The notes below the pieces were generated by a model. The model saw nothing but the letters and a program-made list of their open reading frames with translations. It ran no database searches and was not told the origin of the DNA. Of a stretch of 64,000 nucleotides of DNA, positions 44,991 through 57,373 are shown one piece after another. Numbering within the stretch: the stretch's first letter is position 1; each line of letters opens with the position of its first letter. A program made the translations under genes and the position numbers. Source of the DNA: Tetrapyrgos nigripes (lineage: Eukaryota; Basidiomycota; Agaricomycetes; Agaricales; Campanellaceae). The stretch spans positions 1,342,150 through 1,406,149 of the forward strand of contig JAACJM010000002.1 of assembly GCA_013368315.1 (NCBI GenBank), in the 5' to 3' direction.

Positions 44991-45540
44991 ATGATCTCTG
45001 CCCAGAATGGAAATCAACTCTATCATCTGCTATCACTAAGAGCCTGACAATGACGGCTTCCATGGCCACATCTTCGTCTCTTCTACAAACACCACCTCTC
45101 CAGGTCCTGATGGTCAAACCTACTGCTCTACCTCCAAACTGGTCATACCAACAATCAAAAGTGTCTTTGTCCTCTGGTCGGCAGAGGGTTAACAATGACA
45201 GTTTGTAATCTTCATTTTGCTACAGCAGGATTGGAGTACGGTTTGTCTGTTGGGCACAATAACACAGAAGGAAGTTATGTGTGTAGACAGGGATGTATGG
45301 AGGAGGCGTTGACAGAGGAAAATTTGTTTTATGGTGTTGGGGTGGTGAGTTGATTTCTTCTCCATCTCTTTGTCTCTTTTTCATTGATACATCATCCACA
45401 GAACCTCTACAACCTTACCCTTCTCTACTTTCATTCAACAATCTGGGTTACTGGCCATTCTCTCAGTGGCACTCTCGCTCAATACTCTTGCCGCTATTCA
45501 TGATCCTTCAACCAAATTCAGGTTAACTGACTCACAAGTC
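44990..45540 (+). pseudogene. ATG15: Atg15-like class 3 lipase remnant
   Basis: Exon-like pieces read D-N-D-G-F-H-G-H-I-F-V-S-S (45047), then C-R-Q-G-C-M-E-E-A-L-T-E-E-N-L-F-Y-G-V-G-V (45282-45344). After a clean GTGAGT..CACAG intron comes N-L-Y-N-L-T-L-L-Y-F-H-S-T-I-W-V-T-G-H-S-L. This order (GHIF strand, Cys pair, NLYN, then GHS nucleophile elbow) is that of Atg15, the vacuolar lipase that lyses autophagic bodies. The elbow reads GHSLSG where GHSLGG is normal. A stop follows 11 residues later and the Asp/His of the triad are not found. The first block is in a different frame from the second, so it is a broken copy. Confidence 0.6.
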
Positions 45541-46788
45541 ATTATGGCGAAGGGTTGGAGACATATTAGGCCCTCAGGCACAAGGGCGAGAGTTTGAATA
45601 CATAGCACATGTCTTTTAGACAATCATAGACCGAGTTTGTCTCTTTTTCTTTCTTTCTCATGCCTTCTCTTACAATGAACCGCCCTACTCATTTTTCGGT
45701 CAACTATGACAACCTGTGGCCTCGTACTTGCCACGCATAGCGTTGGCCCACATCCCTTTCATGAGCCCAAGTAAGACTGATTCAGTCTGGGGAACCACAG
45801 AATAAGCAACACCCTCTCACCTAACACGAGAATACTTCTTCAGGTCTTTGAACCACATCATGATGAGTAAAAGTCAGGACTATGTGAATCCACTGTGATG
45901 TAAACCATGAAGCTCGCTTTATCTGCCTTCCTTCCCTCATAAGAGATGGCCGCGAAAGTTTTTGCAGACTTATTCCGCATGGATGCCAATCTGACAACTT
46001 TTACTTTTCGTTGATTTAAGAACGTCAGTTTTATATCAGTGATAAGTGAAACCAATGCCTTCAAAGACTCATATCATCCAATATTGTTCGTAGGCAAAGC
46101 CGTTTCTCTTGTGCTTCAGGGTCTGCTCCATCTTCTCCTTCTTCATCTGACAGTGTTTCCCAAGCATATACTCCTTATGCACATAGTAGTTATGGACGTT
46201 GATGCTGGAGTTATCCGAGAAATAAATATTCTGAGAACCTCGAAAAAGCTCCATTACTGAGGTTCTGACCTGGAGAGATGAGGAGGAAGGGAAGAAAGGG
46301 CAGATGCCCGTCTTTGTAATGCAATGTGCCCAAATGTCTATTCTTGTCAGGGTCAAGGGCTTGTTTACAGATTTTGTATCAGAAGACCACTATCAGACGC
46401 TCTTTGAAACATTGCGCATAATTCGCAGATAACTGAAAACCCGGGTATCAGAAATTTGCGGACACCCTGATTCTTATCACTACTGACTTGTTCTTTGTCA
46501 AAACCATTGTTCTCATTAGTTTGTTGTATAGTACACACCTTTCTACTACCTACTATGAATAATAAGAATGATGGCATCCGCGCATGTATCTAAGGCCATC
46601 AGAATAGTAGTCTGTTACACTTCAGTGGCTTCATACCCATTTTTTTAAAACTTCAGCCTCTGTGGATTTCATACATGTCTTCATGACTCCTCAAGGGACT
46701 TCCTCACTTTATTATGTCCCTCTTCCTTTGACATTCACAAGTCTCCCAGATAAATATCTTATTCTGTGGCCTGCCTAAGGCCTTATGA
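45541..46788. other. No recognised gene
   Basis: Low-complexity and short frames only. The plus-strand residues F-S-V-N-Y-D-N-L-W-P-R-T-C-H-A (45695-45739) are protein-like but unassigned. Confidence 0.4.
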
Positions 46789-47290
46789 TCCCACCCACAA
46801 TGCCTACTGTGGCACTCATGCTTTCCCCCTCTGCCCAGCTCCAACTGTCCCTCCCATCCCCCCAAATACTTCTGATTCAGCTTCCCTGACCTCAAATCCT
46901 CCCCACTCATGTCTCTGCTTCAACTCAAACACCTGGCCTCACCCTGTCCAGACCATGCCCCCTTTTGGACAGGTGGCCTCCCTGAGCCCCCCTCAGTGGC
47001 ACCCCAGCCACTAGCCCTGATCACTCACATCATAGATGAAAACCTGCCCAAGGGCTCCAGCAAGCTCTAGGCTGGGGTGCCACTGAGGGGGGGCTCAGGG
47101 AGGCCACCTGTCCAAAAGGGGTGTGGTCTGGACAGGGTGAGGCCAGGTGTTTGAGTTGGGGCAGAGACATGCATGGGGAGGATTTGAGGTCAGGAAAGCT
47201 GAATCAGAAGGATTTGAGGAGATGGGAGGGATGGTTGAAGCTGGACAGAGGGGGAAGGCATAAGTGCCACAATGTCCATTGTGGGTGGGA
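46789..47290. mobile_element. Foldback element: 221-bp arms around a 60-bp loop
   Basis: Bases 46789-47009 and 47070-47290 are inverted copies (about 90% identical by eye), starting TCCCACCCACAATG and ending CATTGTGGGTGGGA. Arms are equal in length and meet at CACCCCAGCC / GGCTGGGGTG. No ORF of note and no flanking duplication. RNA from it would fold into a near-continuous 220-bp hairpin. Confidence 0.85.
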
Positions 47291-47394
47291 ACATACACCC
47301 TGAAAGCTTGGTGGGTTTTCTACAATTTAGTTGTGACCAAAAGGTATCTTCCTTTGGGTCTTAGGGTCAAGGTTTTTGTGTCATGGAAACTTTT

Positions 47395-48220
47395 TTGACA
47401 GTTCCTACTTGTTGTACCAAATTATGTCTAGTGGACTCAAATTATAATTATATTCCATAAAAACTATATCAGTATGATCAGACAGATGATGGCTTCCTCT
47501 GGGTACCCATATTATCCCCCTATTTTCGCAAAAATAATGACTTCATTGTAGGAACACCTATAATCCTTGGGTAACCAGTCTGGTGGCCAGTCAAATCGGC
47601 CCCAAGGAAAATAGAGCATGCTGGGAGCACAAGGTCGTGACAGGTTGGAGGGGTTAGAAAGAATGTGCCTGAAAAGGCCACCCTTTATATACCAAATGCT
47701 GATGTATGTCATGATGTCAGGCCCTGGCACATTGAATATGCATACATTTGACTTCCCAATTTGGACCTTGGACCTTGGACTTGACCTTCTTCTCAAAGCT
47801 CACAGAAATATAAAATAATCTTCCTACTTATCAACATAACTGTCATACTACTACACATAACCAGGATGCAGTGAGTAAGAGAGCTTTGACTTCCTGATTA
47901 GGACATTCAACCTTCGACTTGGCCTTGGACCTTCTTAAAGCTCAAAGGAATACAAAATAATCTTGTTTGAGCATTACCTGGTCAGTTACACATAGAAACA
48001 ATGAAAATTTATTCATAGATAGGTTGAGATTTTGGTAAAGGAACGATGTGTGGAAAATTTTTCAAGAGGTCCTCCCTGCTGCACCAAACTGCATCTGGTG
48101 GCTGCAAAGTATAATTATATCAAAAACTAAGTATATCAAGATGATCAGATGGACCATAGCTACCTCTGGATACCACAGACACCCCCAATACTTTCCGCAA
48201 AATTAGTGAAATGACAGCTC
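47395..48220. repeat. Diverged direct repeats (145 bp and 75 bp units)
   Basis: 47400-47550 and 48070-48215 share TACCAAA, TATAATTATAT, CCTCTGG and the CGCAAAA block in order. Between them 47748-47825 and 47890-47965 share TTGACTTCC, GGACCTT and CAAAATAATCTT. Together they look like an old tandem duplication. No gene from 47291 to 49483 is recognised. Confidence 0.6.
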
Positions 48221-48299
48221 AAGACACTATAATATAAGCCAACTTGCTGAAAATCAACCTGAAAACCCCAAAGCAACCTAATTGGAGCTGCTCATTATG

Positions 48300-49483
48300 A
48301 AAAAATAAAAATTAGAGGCATAGGTTGATAGTTAAGCTACGAGAAATTATTTACTGGTAGGTTGAAAAGCAGCTACTGTTAGGTTATATTGCATCCTAAA
48401 CCAAGTTGACTTCAGTGCTGATCATCAACCTATTTGGACCTCACAGAGGCTCCCATGCCTACACCAAAGACAATACCCCATTCGTTTTCTTGCTGCCAAA
48501 CCAGTAGTCACCTCCTACTGCTCCGTGACAAACTCAGGTGTGACAGGCTATGTGACATGTCAATAGATACATTCTTAATCAATACTTTTTCTATACAACA
48601 TCAGTCACCTACTATAAAGAGACTGTTGAAAAAAGTAACATTTTTGTCTTATAGACCAGAACTTGCAAATTGAACATTAGTCATCTTGTCAGGTGAAGTG
48701 CTTAGTGGCTATTCCTTTTTAGCAGGAGTATCTGATTTTTTAAGTTCCAAGGCAATCCGACAAGAGCTGAGGATGTGGCAGATTTTCCAAATCTATCCTG
48801 CTTTTCGCTGTCACTATGCCTAAGTGACAGAGGTTCTACCCATAGGCTAGGCTAGGCTAGGAAACAACCTCTCAGCCAATATAAATGCGCAGTGGGTATG
48901 GCTTCCATATCAGCATTTTGTACGCTGAGCGGTCTTTATAGAGGTTGAATGATATAAAGAACTTCAGATTTTGGTAAGAAAAAGGCCTGGAATTTTAAGA
49001 AGGATGAGGGAAGCAAGAGGAGAGAAAAGGAGACTGGAAGTGGTGGAAGTGGAATAAAAAGCGGTGGGCTAACTGTGTCTAAAGCGCGTGTGTGCTGCAT
49101 CCTGAGCAGTGCCAGTGAGGAGCATATATCTGCAAAGCCAAAAGGGCCATGAGGAGTGAAATACCAACAAAGTATCGAATATCTTGACATATATGCAAAA
49201 TAGACAAAGGAAGAAATTTGGGCGGTGAAGTTGCTGAAAATCTGGAAGGCGTGATATTGGTATTTTACAACAGGATATGATGCAATAGGCTTTAGTAATG
49301 GTATGCTCATCTCAGCTTCTCACTTTCATAATAACATTGAACAATATTCCACAAAGTCCACATTAAAACATAACTCATTACTAGCCTTTAAAACAACTCC
49401 ATAGATACCCAGGAAATAATGTAAATACAAAAGAATGTAGAACATCTGTCCGATCGAGTCCGTAATGTGGGCATTGGTTTTCA
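48300..49483. other. No recognised gene
   Basis: Only low-complexity frames. A short AGGCT tandem occurs at 48845-48860. Confidence 0.4.
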
Positions 49484-52303
49484 TTAAATAAAGGTGGAGA
49501 GAATGATGGGAAGAGTGAGCATGAGAACGAGTGCTTGGACATGAGCAAGAGCAGTGGTAATACCAGCGGAGTTGGAGGAGGTGGTGGAAGTAGTGGAGGA
49601 GGTGGTGGAAGTAGTGGAGGAGGTGGTGGAAGTAGTAGAGGTGTTGGAGACCTGAATACCATTATCTGCCTTGATAAGATCCGAAGCACGTTCTGCAACG
49701 GTGTATATAACGGCTTGTGTGTGTGCTTCTGGGATTATTGGCTGTTTTCGAGAAAGAAAAGATGTACGACTGAGTTATATTGAAAGAACGAATTTGGACC
49801 AAACGGCTGAAAAAGGAATGGAAAGAAAAGAAAAACACTCACCAAAACACTCATATCGACGACCCTCAACCCCTTAACACCCCTCACCTTCAAGCTGGCG
49901 TCAAGAACTCCATCTGAAAATCCACTACTTTGACTCCCCATTCGGGCGGAACCCGTGGGGTGGTGAATGGTATCAGCGTGTGCGCGCATAAAAGCGATTT
50001 TCTCAGCTTCGGTTTTGGCAGAAGCAAAGTCTCCAAAGAGGTTTTGGAGGTATCCGTCTTTGGTGAATGGATTGCTTCCTGAGATGTTTGTGGAAACGAA
50101 AGTCTCTGAGTCTGAGATGGTTTGAAGCATTGCCTGGACGTCGAAATCCGTGGAGAGGAGGCCGTAGTCGATGAGCGGTTGGGTGAATGTGTCGGAGGAG
50201 CCTGAGGCGAGTTTGATGGAGCCGACTAGGAGTGGAAGACAACGTCAGTGAAGTATATACATGTGTGTATAACAGGGAAGGGCCACTTACCGCTCGTAGG
50301 ACTAAGAAGCGCACAAATTATACTCATGAAATGTCCAGTAGACGGTAAGGGATTCGTATCACTCGGAACGAACCCGTCTACGAAGATGATTTCTGTGTTG
50401 GGCGATTTGGAGCCTGAGGAGGGGTCGGGCTGGCTGGCGTTGAAGAAGGTTTCGGGGAGGCGGAGGAAACCTGGTTTTGGGTTGTTGAGTGGTCAGTTGT
50501 CAACCTTTCTTTGTTGAAACTTTCAAGGAAGGAGGAAGGAAGAAGGAAAGGCTCACCCAACACATTAACAGGAGTAGCACTGAACAAACCCCCTTTAGTA
50601 GCAGACCACTGGTTTATATCCGTCGCTTGGATGGTGGAGTTTCGTAGCGCGTCGTCGTAGCTAGCGTTAGAGCTGATAGACCAGAAGATGGAGAGCAGGG
50701 GGTGTTCTTTGACGTTTTTGCCTGCGACGAGAGAAAAAAGGCACATGTAAGCGCAAAGAAAAATCAAAGAGACAGTGGGCACAACTCACCAACTTGCGGG
50801 GAATCCACAATCGTATTGCTGCTCCCTAAATCTTCTTTGGGGCCTATCCCGGAGAGAAGGAGGATCTGAGCCGTGCCTGAACGGTGTTGAAGTGTATCAG
50901 TCTGAAAAGTTTGAAACCCCGGGGAAGAAAGACGCAGACGCACCAATAGTCCCAGCACTCAAAATGACCTCTCTCGTCGCGTTAAACGTCGTTTTAGAGC
51001 CTCCCTGACTCACAGCAACTTCCACTGACCCAAACACCGGTAGATCCGTCCCCGAATTCGAGTCCGTACCCGTCTTGATTAACTTTTGCACTCGCGTATT
51101 AATTACTACATCGATATTACTTCGGTTGTTCAAAGCAGGGTGAAGATATGCGGTAGCAGCGGTAGTACGACTTCCTTCTCCGGCAGTGACTTGGTTGTAG
51201 CCTATTCCGAGGGGGTTGCCTCCGTTCATGTCGTTTGTGAAGGTGAAACGCTATTTTTTGGGTAGGAGGAAGGGAGAGGTTAGCGTCGAGTCACAAGAAA
51301 AGGCAAGAAGGAGGAAGGAGAGCAAAGATTAAACAAGAACAACGACGACACAGAGAAAGACGGAGAGGAATCGTAGCCAAAGAAGACAGAAAGAACATTC
51401 TACCCGCGATGCAAATGCTCACCGAACCGGAGGTACTCCCCAACCCCTTCGCCGTCTCAAACACCCTTTGGTCGGGTTCCAGATTGAAATTGGGAAGATT
51501 GACCAACAGAGGACCGTTTCCGTTTGAAGTGGGTCGTTCGTCGGATGTTATGTCAGGGTTGTCAGTTGGGGGGACGAGGGTAGAGACCTGAAATGGTTAT
51601 GCAGGAGAACGTCAGAGAGAGTGGACAGAGATTAGCAGAAAGAAAGAATTACACGCACCTTTTTAAAATACCCCTGCATAGAAGACCATGCCCATCCCGA
51701 ATCACCCGTGATGGAAGCGATTTTGTCGTAATAATCTGATGAGCCTACGGTCCAGCCTAGGTAGTCTATGTAGATAGATAGATGCGTGAGTGGTACAACG
51801 ACGAGGTAAGGGGTGGGGTACTCACTAATAGCACTACTTCCACCCAACACAAATCCCCTTGGAACAGTAAGCGAACGTCCGTTAAGCCCAGCTTGGGGAA
51901 CAGTCGTGTAGTTCCAATCAACGGCGGTGTTGGCGGCGAGAGGAGCAAAGAAGGGGACTTGGACGTTGAGGTTGCCGGTGTCACTGGAAGAAGAATGAGA
52001 AAAAGGATGTAGAAATGAAAAAAAGAAACGCACTCAACACCAGCCTCAATAACCAGAATCTTCTTCGTAGAGTCTTCGCTCAGACGACTTGCGACTACGC
52101 TCCCGGCGGTTCCAGCTGCAGACAGTCACAGTGTGGTTTAATTTCGTTAATAAATAACACGTCACACTGTACCCACCTCCAACAACGATAAAATCATAAC
52201 TCGTTGAAGGGACTTGCGATGGGTCTGTGTACAGAGCAGCGCGGGCCGGCCCAGCGGAGAAGGAGAGGACGCTGGCGAGGGCCAACGCGGACAAGTGCTT
52301 CAT
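49484..52303 (-). CDS. GMC oxidoreductase (aryl-alcohol-oxidase-like) with Ser/Thr-rich hydrophobic tail
   Basis: Eleven exons splice in frame (52177-52303, 52034-52115, 51826-51983, 51659-51765, 51423-51587, 50944-51250, 50790-50876, 50557-50721, 50291-50470, 49843-50225, 49484-49741) to 672 residues. Residues 1-22 form a signal peptide (A-L-A-L-A-S-V-L-S-F). FAD-binding: V-V-G-A-G-T-A-G-S-V-V-A-S-R-L, then L-V-I-E-A-G. GMC signature: G-F-V-L-G-G-S-S-A-I-N-Y-L-G-W. The active-site His pair is visible as H-H-P-T-G-S-A-R-M-G and P-E-A-H-T-Q-A. Such flavoenzymes oxidise alcohols or sugars to aldehydes or lactones and make H2O2 for lignocellulose decay. After the usual end (S-D-L-I-K-A-D-N) the last exon adds a Ser/Thr repeat (S-T-T-S-S-T-T) and about 20 hydrophobic residues, like a GPI-anchor signal. 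The GXGXXG is created only if exon 1 ends at 52177. Confidence 0.92.
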
Positions 52304-52319
52304 CGTGTATTACTTGGTG

Positions 52320-52490
52320 AGGGGAGACAGATAGATAGATAGATATACAAGGAGGGAAGACAAGGAAGAGGATGAGAAGAATAGTTACACATGTCGTCTG
52401 GGACAGTACCTAGTTTTATGTATCCGACAGTGATCTGTGGCAGACGGGTAGTCGTCGTCAGGGGATCGATATGTGTGTGTGTGTGATAAG
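52320..52490. repeat. GATA and GT microsatellites upstream of the GMC gene
   Basis: (GATA)4 at about 52331-52347 and (GT)7 near 52470-52483, within the likely promoter region of the GMC gene. Confidence 0.7.
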
Positions 52491-52749
52491 GGACCGAGCT
52501 TGACCTGGTCCCTATGATGCAGGACTGAATAGAAAAATAGGTCCATGGATATCTATGGGTATCCATTCGCATTAGCACTTACTACTACTAGCAGTCCTGA
52601 GCAAGCTAGGTACCTACCTGGAAAGAGACGACGATGGCTGGTGGTTATAAGAACATCTTGACACGGGCCTTAAAGGCCATCATCAAAGCCCATATTCAGA
52701 ACCTCTGATGACACGCGTAGATCAATCAGATCAATCAACCAACAATCAA

Positions 52750-52820
52750 CTAAACATCGCACCGCCGCATGTTGTCGTATGCACCGTGCATACGACAACA
52801 TGCGGCGGTGCGATGTTTAG
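52750..52820. repeat. Perfect 71-bp palindrome (35-bp arms, 1-nt centre)
   Basis: Arms 52750-52784 and 52786-52820 are perfect reverse complements around C52785. Left arm starts CTAAACATCGCACCGCC and ends GTCGTATGCAC. Confidence 0.97.
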
Positions 52821-52875
52821 CTTGAAACTTGGAGCCCGAGGAAGGTGACCTTCCTCGGGCTCCAAGTTTCAAGCT
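52819..52875. repeat. Perfect 57-bp palindrome (28-bp arms, 1-nt centre), abutting the first
   Basis: Arms 52819-52846 and 52848-52875 are perfect reverse complements around G52847. It overlaps the first palindrome by two bases and has no sequence in common with it. Confidence 0.97.
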
Positions 52876-54355
52876 TCGAGTTTGGCACGGTCAATTCTCG
52901 GTGCTTGGGACATCCCGTACTGTATTACAGGATGCAGCATTTCTATCGAGGGTTGGTGTCCTGCCCAACAAGATCCTCACCAAGTTACCAATATAACCGG
53001 TAACCAGCAGTGGCCAGTGACCAGGAACCTCTCAATTACAGTCAAGAATCAAGCTCAAGTCAAGACCCACAAAGTCAACACCGAATCCCTATAAAAGGCT
53101 TCAAGTCAATACCGACTTGCGAAAGGCAGTGCTATTCGAAGTTGAGTACACACATACTGAAATGAGTATCACACCAATTCGCATCAAACTATCGGTATCC
53201 CGGATCAAGTAGGTATGGTGTTGATCTGTGCCATATGATTGGTAGTAGATCAACGTCCTCGGAGGTGAGAACTGAGAAAGAGGGCTTGTGCAATGTGTTT
53301 ACTGTTCAGGCCCAGGGCCCAGGACCCCAGGTGAATTGGACCATTGGTGCCAGTGGAGAGGAACTTGTGCCAAGGTGAGGTTTGAGGTGTATGCTACGTC
53401 AACGTCGACGTCGACATGGACAAGTAGGGAATATAGTCCCATAGCGTGATGTGAGAGCAAGAGTATGTAGGCCTGAAGCCCGTGACACTGTCCTGTTCCG
53501 TCCCAGAGGTGTAGATTGAACCCAATTTGACGTGAGGGATGGATGCGTCGTGGCGGAGGCACGGTGAAAATTGGACTGAGACTCTGGGGGCCAAAAGCCA
53601 GGGCAGCGACTATGTCGTAAGACGGTGTCGAAGGGGAAGGATGCACAGCGTGAGCGTGATGGGAGAGAGGACAGAGGATGTTGGATCCATGAGACTGTCC
53701 TAAGGTCAAAAGTTTTGGGCCCACATAGTCACGTACAAGGTTTGTTGGGAGAAAGAGACGTGAGATGTGAAGAAGACTCGGAGGGCAACCAGATCTACCG
53801 GTAACCTCTTGAAGAACTCCGCCGGTTGACAGGTGTCAGGCTGGTGTAGAAGTAGAATCGAAGCCTACGAGGCCCGTGAATCGTGGAAGTGATGTCGACG
53901 TGGTGTGTTTTTCACTTGGACTCTGGAAAGGCGACAGCGGGAACGCCAGCCAAATCGACAGACGGTGTTACAAGTCCTATTTATAGGACGAGTCTTATTG
54001 TGAGCTCAAATGGCCGCATTTTTCGTATCCCGGGAAAATATATCCTATTCCGTCGGCTCGGCAGACTCGGCACCAAGCTTCTTCGCAAAGCAACAAACCA
54101 GTGACCAGTGCCCAGTCCATGACCTACATCTACCTCTTCAGAGTCTATTGCATTTTTTGCAATGGGATGAGGACTCGTACCTGCCGCTGTACACAGTGGC
54201 CCGCACCGACATATTAAAAAGGCTAAAGCCTAAGGCAAGGAACGCAAGCGTGAGCATGACGGGAGAAGACAAGTGACTTTGGGTGTCCTGGAGGCCGACA
54301 TAGACGCGTAAAACTTGAAGCGTGATGGCAGACGACGCTGGCTGGGGTCTATAAA
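52876..54355. other. Intergenic, no gene recognised
   Basis: A TATAAAAGG lies at 53091-53099 with no gene behind it that I can see. CCAGTGACC motifs occur at 53015 and 54097. The minus-strand frame 53299-53724 lacks a domain. Confidence 0.4.
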
Positions 54356-54985
54356 CCAGTGTTCCACCTTAAGGCCTTAAATCGGCTTCAGAAAATCCTT
54401 AAGGCTTATTTAAGGGTTAAGGGTATTCTTAAGGGGTCAGCTTAAGGGTTAAAGAACAAATAATTTCTATACATTAAAGACGAGACCATACAAATTATAT
54501 GAGTAGTTACCCAATGTATTCCTCATCTGAAGGGATCTCAATAGCACTGTCATCAGTGATTTCATCCTCCTCCGCGTCTGTGAGTGCCTCCATAAGAACC
54601 ATTTCCTCCGAAAGTTGGGCACGAGTGACTCGAGCACGTTTAGGAAGACCTCCGAAGAGGGTTTTAAGCGTGAGAGAGGCTGGTTTTCTGATGCGTGGAA
54701 GGGATTCGAAGACGGATTGAAGACGAGGGAAATTACTGTAGTCTTCGGATAGGCCGGAGTCCACTGCCTCCTCTGTATCTTCATTAATTTCTGCCTGACA
54801 AGCCTCACCTATAAATTTTGCTATTTCTGTATGCCAGCGCCCTCAAGTACGACTGCCAAGGGTCTCGAGTCCTTCCGAGCCATCAAAAAATTTATTTTCA
54901 CACTACATATTTAGCCGAGCTTAGACCCTAAAAATCGGCCTTAAGCCTTAAGAATATCTGACCAAATCCTTAACCCCAGTGAAAA
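54356..54985. mobile_element. hAT-like element remnant, related to the one at 4808
   Basis: Left end CCAGTGTTCCACCTTAAGGC and sub-terminal CTTAAGG/TTAAGGG repeats (54365-54450), with CCTTAAGCCTTAAG near 54940 on the right. The right tip is lost. A minus-strand frame inside (54507-54764) reads P-K-R-A-R-V-T-R-A-Q-L-S-E-E and an acidic tail, perhaps the end of a transposase gene. Confidence 0.5.
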
Positions 54986-55002
54986 GTCCACAAAGCCAAA
55001 AC

Positions 55003-57373
55003 GCGCCAAACCGAGCCTGATGTAAACCTGATATGCTCAAACCTAGCGAGAACAGGCGAAACCTATCAAGAAGATTATCATATGATTTTTATTCATCCTT
55101 CTTTACCTTCTTCTTCCTTGGTCTTGCCTTTGTCTCTCTTCTTGCTCTCTTCTTTCCGATCTTCTCCAATCTTTTTTTTTGTGTGAGAAAATTTCTCTCT
55201 TCTTAATCTCATGTCATGTAGCTTTAGTATGCTTTGGACTTCGGAAAATTTCCCCAAAAGAACTGACGCCAATGTCACACATCCATCGTGACCATCCCCA
55301 AAGCTTCTCGCTTTCCTCAATTCCTTACCACCACCATCCCCTCTCATTTCTTTTCCCATTCCCCCTCCCCTCCTTCTACTCCCCTCATGTACTCCCACTT
55401 CGTCAAGTAGCGAATGGGAAATCTGGTAAGGCAGTTGTCTTTTTATGTCTTTCACATCTTTAACACGCGTTGCACAGAACTACCAACAACAACAAACAGC
55501 GTAACAGTTTTGGGTCAGCTAAAGGTGTTTAAGTCAAAGTAACAAATACTGATTATAGGATGTAGACAGTTGTGTAAGTTGTGATAAACATTTAGGTGAG
55601 TAGTCCTCTCTTTTATCATTCCGGCCAGTACATACTCAACAAGCTTGAAGTGACAGTATCCATGGCAAAGACTTGCTGCAGCATCTTTTCACGCACATGT
55701 ACCCATATCTCCCATAGGATAGGTGAGCTGATCTGGTTTCATTTTGTAGTTGGTGTCAAATACAACTTCAAGTCAATGCATAGCTATCAAAAATGGTGTC
55801 AGGGTGGGGTATCCAGGTACTAGTACAGGAGGAGCAGCACCAGGAGGGAGAGGACAAAAGGGATATTGTAAGGGGACAGTTTCCTTTTTCCTTCCATTCT
55901 CCTTTAGGACTTGTTTGTTCTTGTTTCATCTGGACCCCATTGACTTGTTTATCCCTGTTTCATTGTTTCATCATCCATCATTCATCGTTCATCATTTGAT
56001 CTTTCATCATTCCACCTTTCTGTTACTTCATTTCGACTGTACAATTTGTAGATCTTTTCCCAGGCCTTCATACAAGTATATATACCCCTTCCCTGCAAGT
56101 GAGTATCCTTGAGTTTTTCTCTTTGGATCTCCTCCTGCAGGTGCGTAGTATGTTAGCCTTGTATCTTCTAGTTCTGATTTATATATCTTTGGATCTCCTC
56201 CTGCAGTTGTTGAGTGAGTGCCTCATGTGTCAGGAGTCCCCCTTACAGATATGGCAAGAACAAGCTCAAAGCCAAAACATGCCAGAGTGAGCCACAGCAA
56301 ACGGCTTGCTGGGGCTTGTTCTGGCTTTCTTTGGCTCGAAAATTTAGACATTTATACATTGCCAGATTGAGCTAGGTTGAGTGAGATTGCTCAGATTAGT
56401 CTACACTTGTTTTCGCTTGTTCTGGACACATAGTATTGCATTGTAGTACTACTGTTGCATATATCTGTTCCTACCTGATACAGCTCATTCTTGCCATATC
56501 CCTTTTGTCCTCTCCCTCCTGGTGCGCTCCTCCTGTACTAGTACCTGGATACCCCAGCCTGACACCATTTCTGATAGCTATGTGTTGACTTGAAGTTGTA
56601 TTTGACACCAACTACAAAATGAAACCAGATCAGCTCACCTATCCTATGGGAGATATGGGTACATGTGCATGAAAAGATGCTGCAGCAAGTCCTTGCCATG
56701 GATACTGTCACTTCAAGCTTGTTGAGTATATGTACTGGCTGGAATGATAAAAGAGAGAACTACTCACCTAAATGTTTATTGCAACTTACACAACTGTCTA
56801 CATCCTATAATCAGTATTTGTGTAGCCAGATACGGATAGTTACTTTGACTTAAACACCTTTAGCTGACCCAAAACTGTTATGCTGTTTGTTGTTGTTGGT
56901 AGTTCTGTATTGGAAAGGGACACGACACATGTTAAAGACACGAAAGACATAAAAGACAACTGCCTTACCAGATTTCCCATTCACTACTTGATGAAGTGGG
57001 AGTACATGAGGAGAGTAGAAGGAGGGGAGGGAGGGGGAATGGGAAAAGAAATGAGAGGGGATGGTGGTGGTAAGGAAAGGAGGAAAGCGAGAAGCTTTGG
57101 GGATGGTCATGATGTGTGACATTTGGCTTCAGTTCTTTTGGGGAAATTTTCCGAAGTCCAAAGCATACTAAAGTTACATGAGATGAGATTAAGAAGAGAG
57201 AGATTTTCTCATGCAAAAAAAAAGATTGGAGAAGATTGGAAAGAAGAGAGCAAGAAGAGAGACAAAGGCAAGACTAAGGAAGAAGAAGGCAAAGAAGGAT
57301 GAATAAAAATCATATGATAATCTTCTTGATAGGTTTCGAGCATATCAGGTTTGCATCAGGCTCAGTTTGGTGC
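55003..57373. repeat. Large inverted repeat: ~870-bp arms, ~630-bp centre
   Basis: 55003-55866 and 56496-57373 are inverted copies, clearly alike throughout (for example CAAGAAGATTATCATATGAT at 55068 against its complement near 57311-57330). Indels are few and the arms end at GCGCCAAAC/GTTTGGTGC. The centre contains its own GCTTGTTCTGG..CCAAAAC motifs. Small frames in the arms (K-E-M-R-G-D-G-G-G-K-E-L-R-K-A-R-S-F-G-D) are shared but unrecognised. No transposase is seen. Confidence 0.85.

Noticed and set aside
46784..47014. Pro/Ser-rich open frames in both foldback arms as proteins
   Set aside because: The frames mirror each other because the arms are inverted copies; no start context or domain supports translation.
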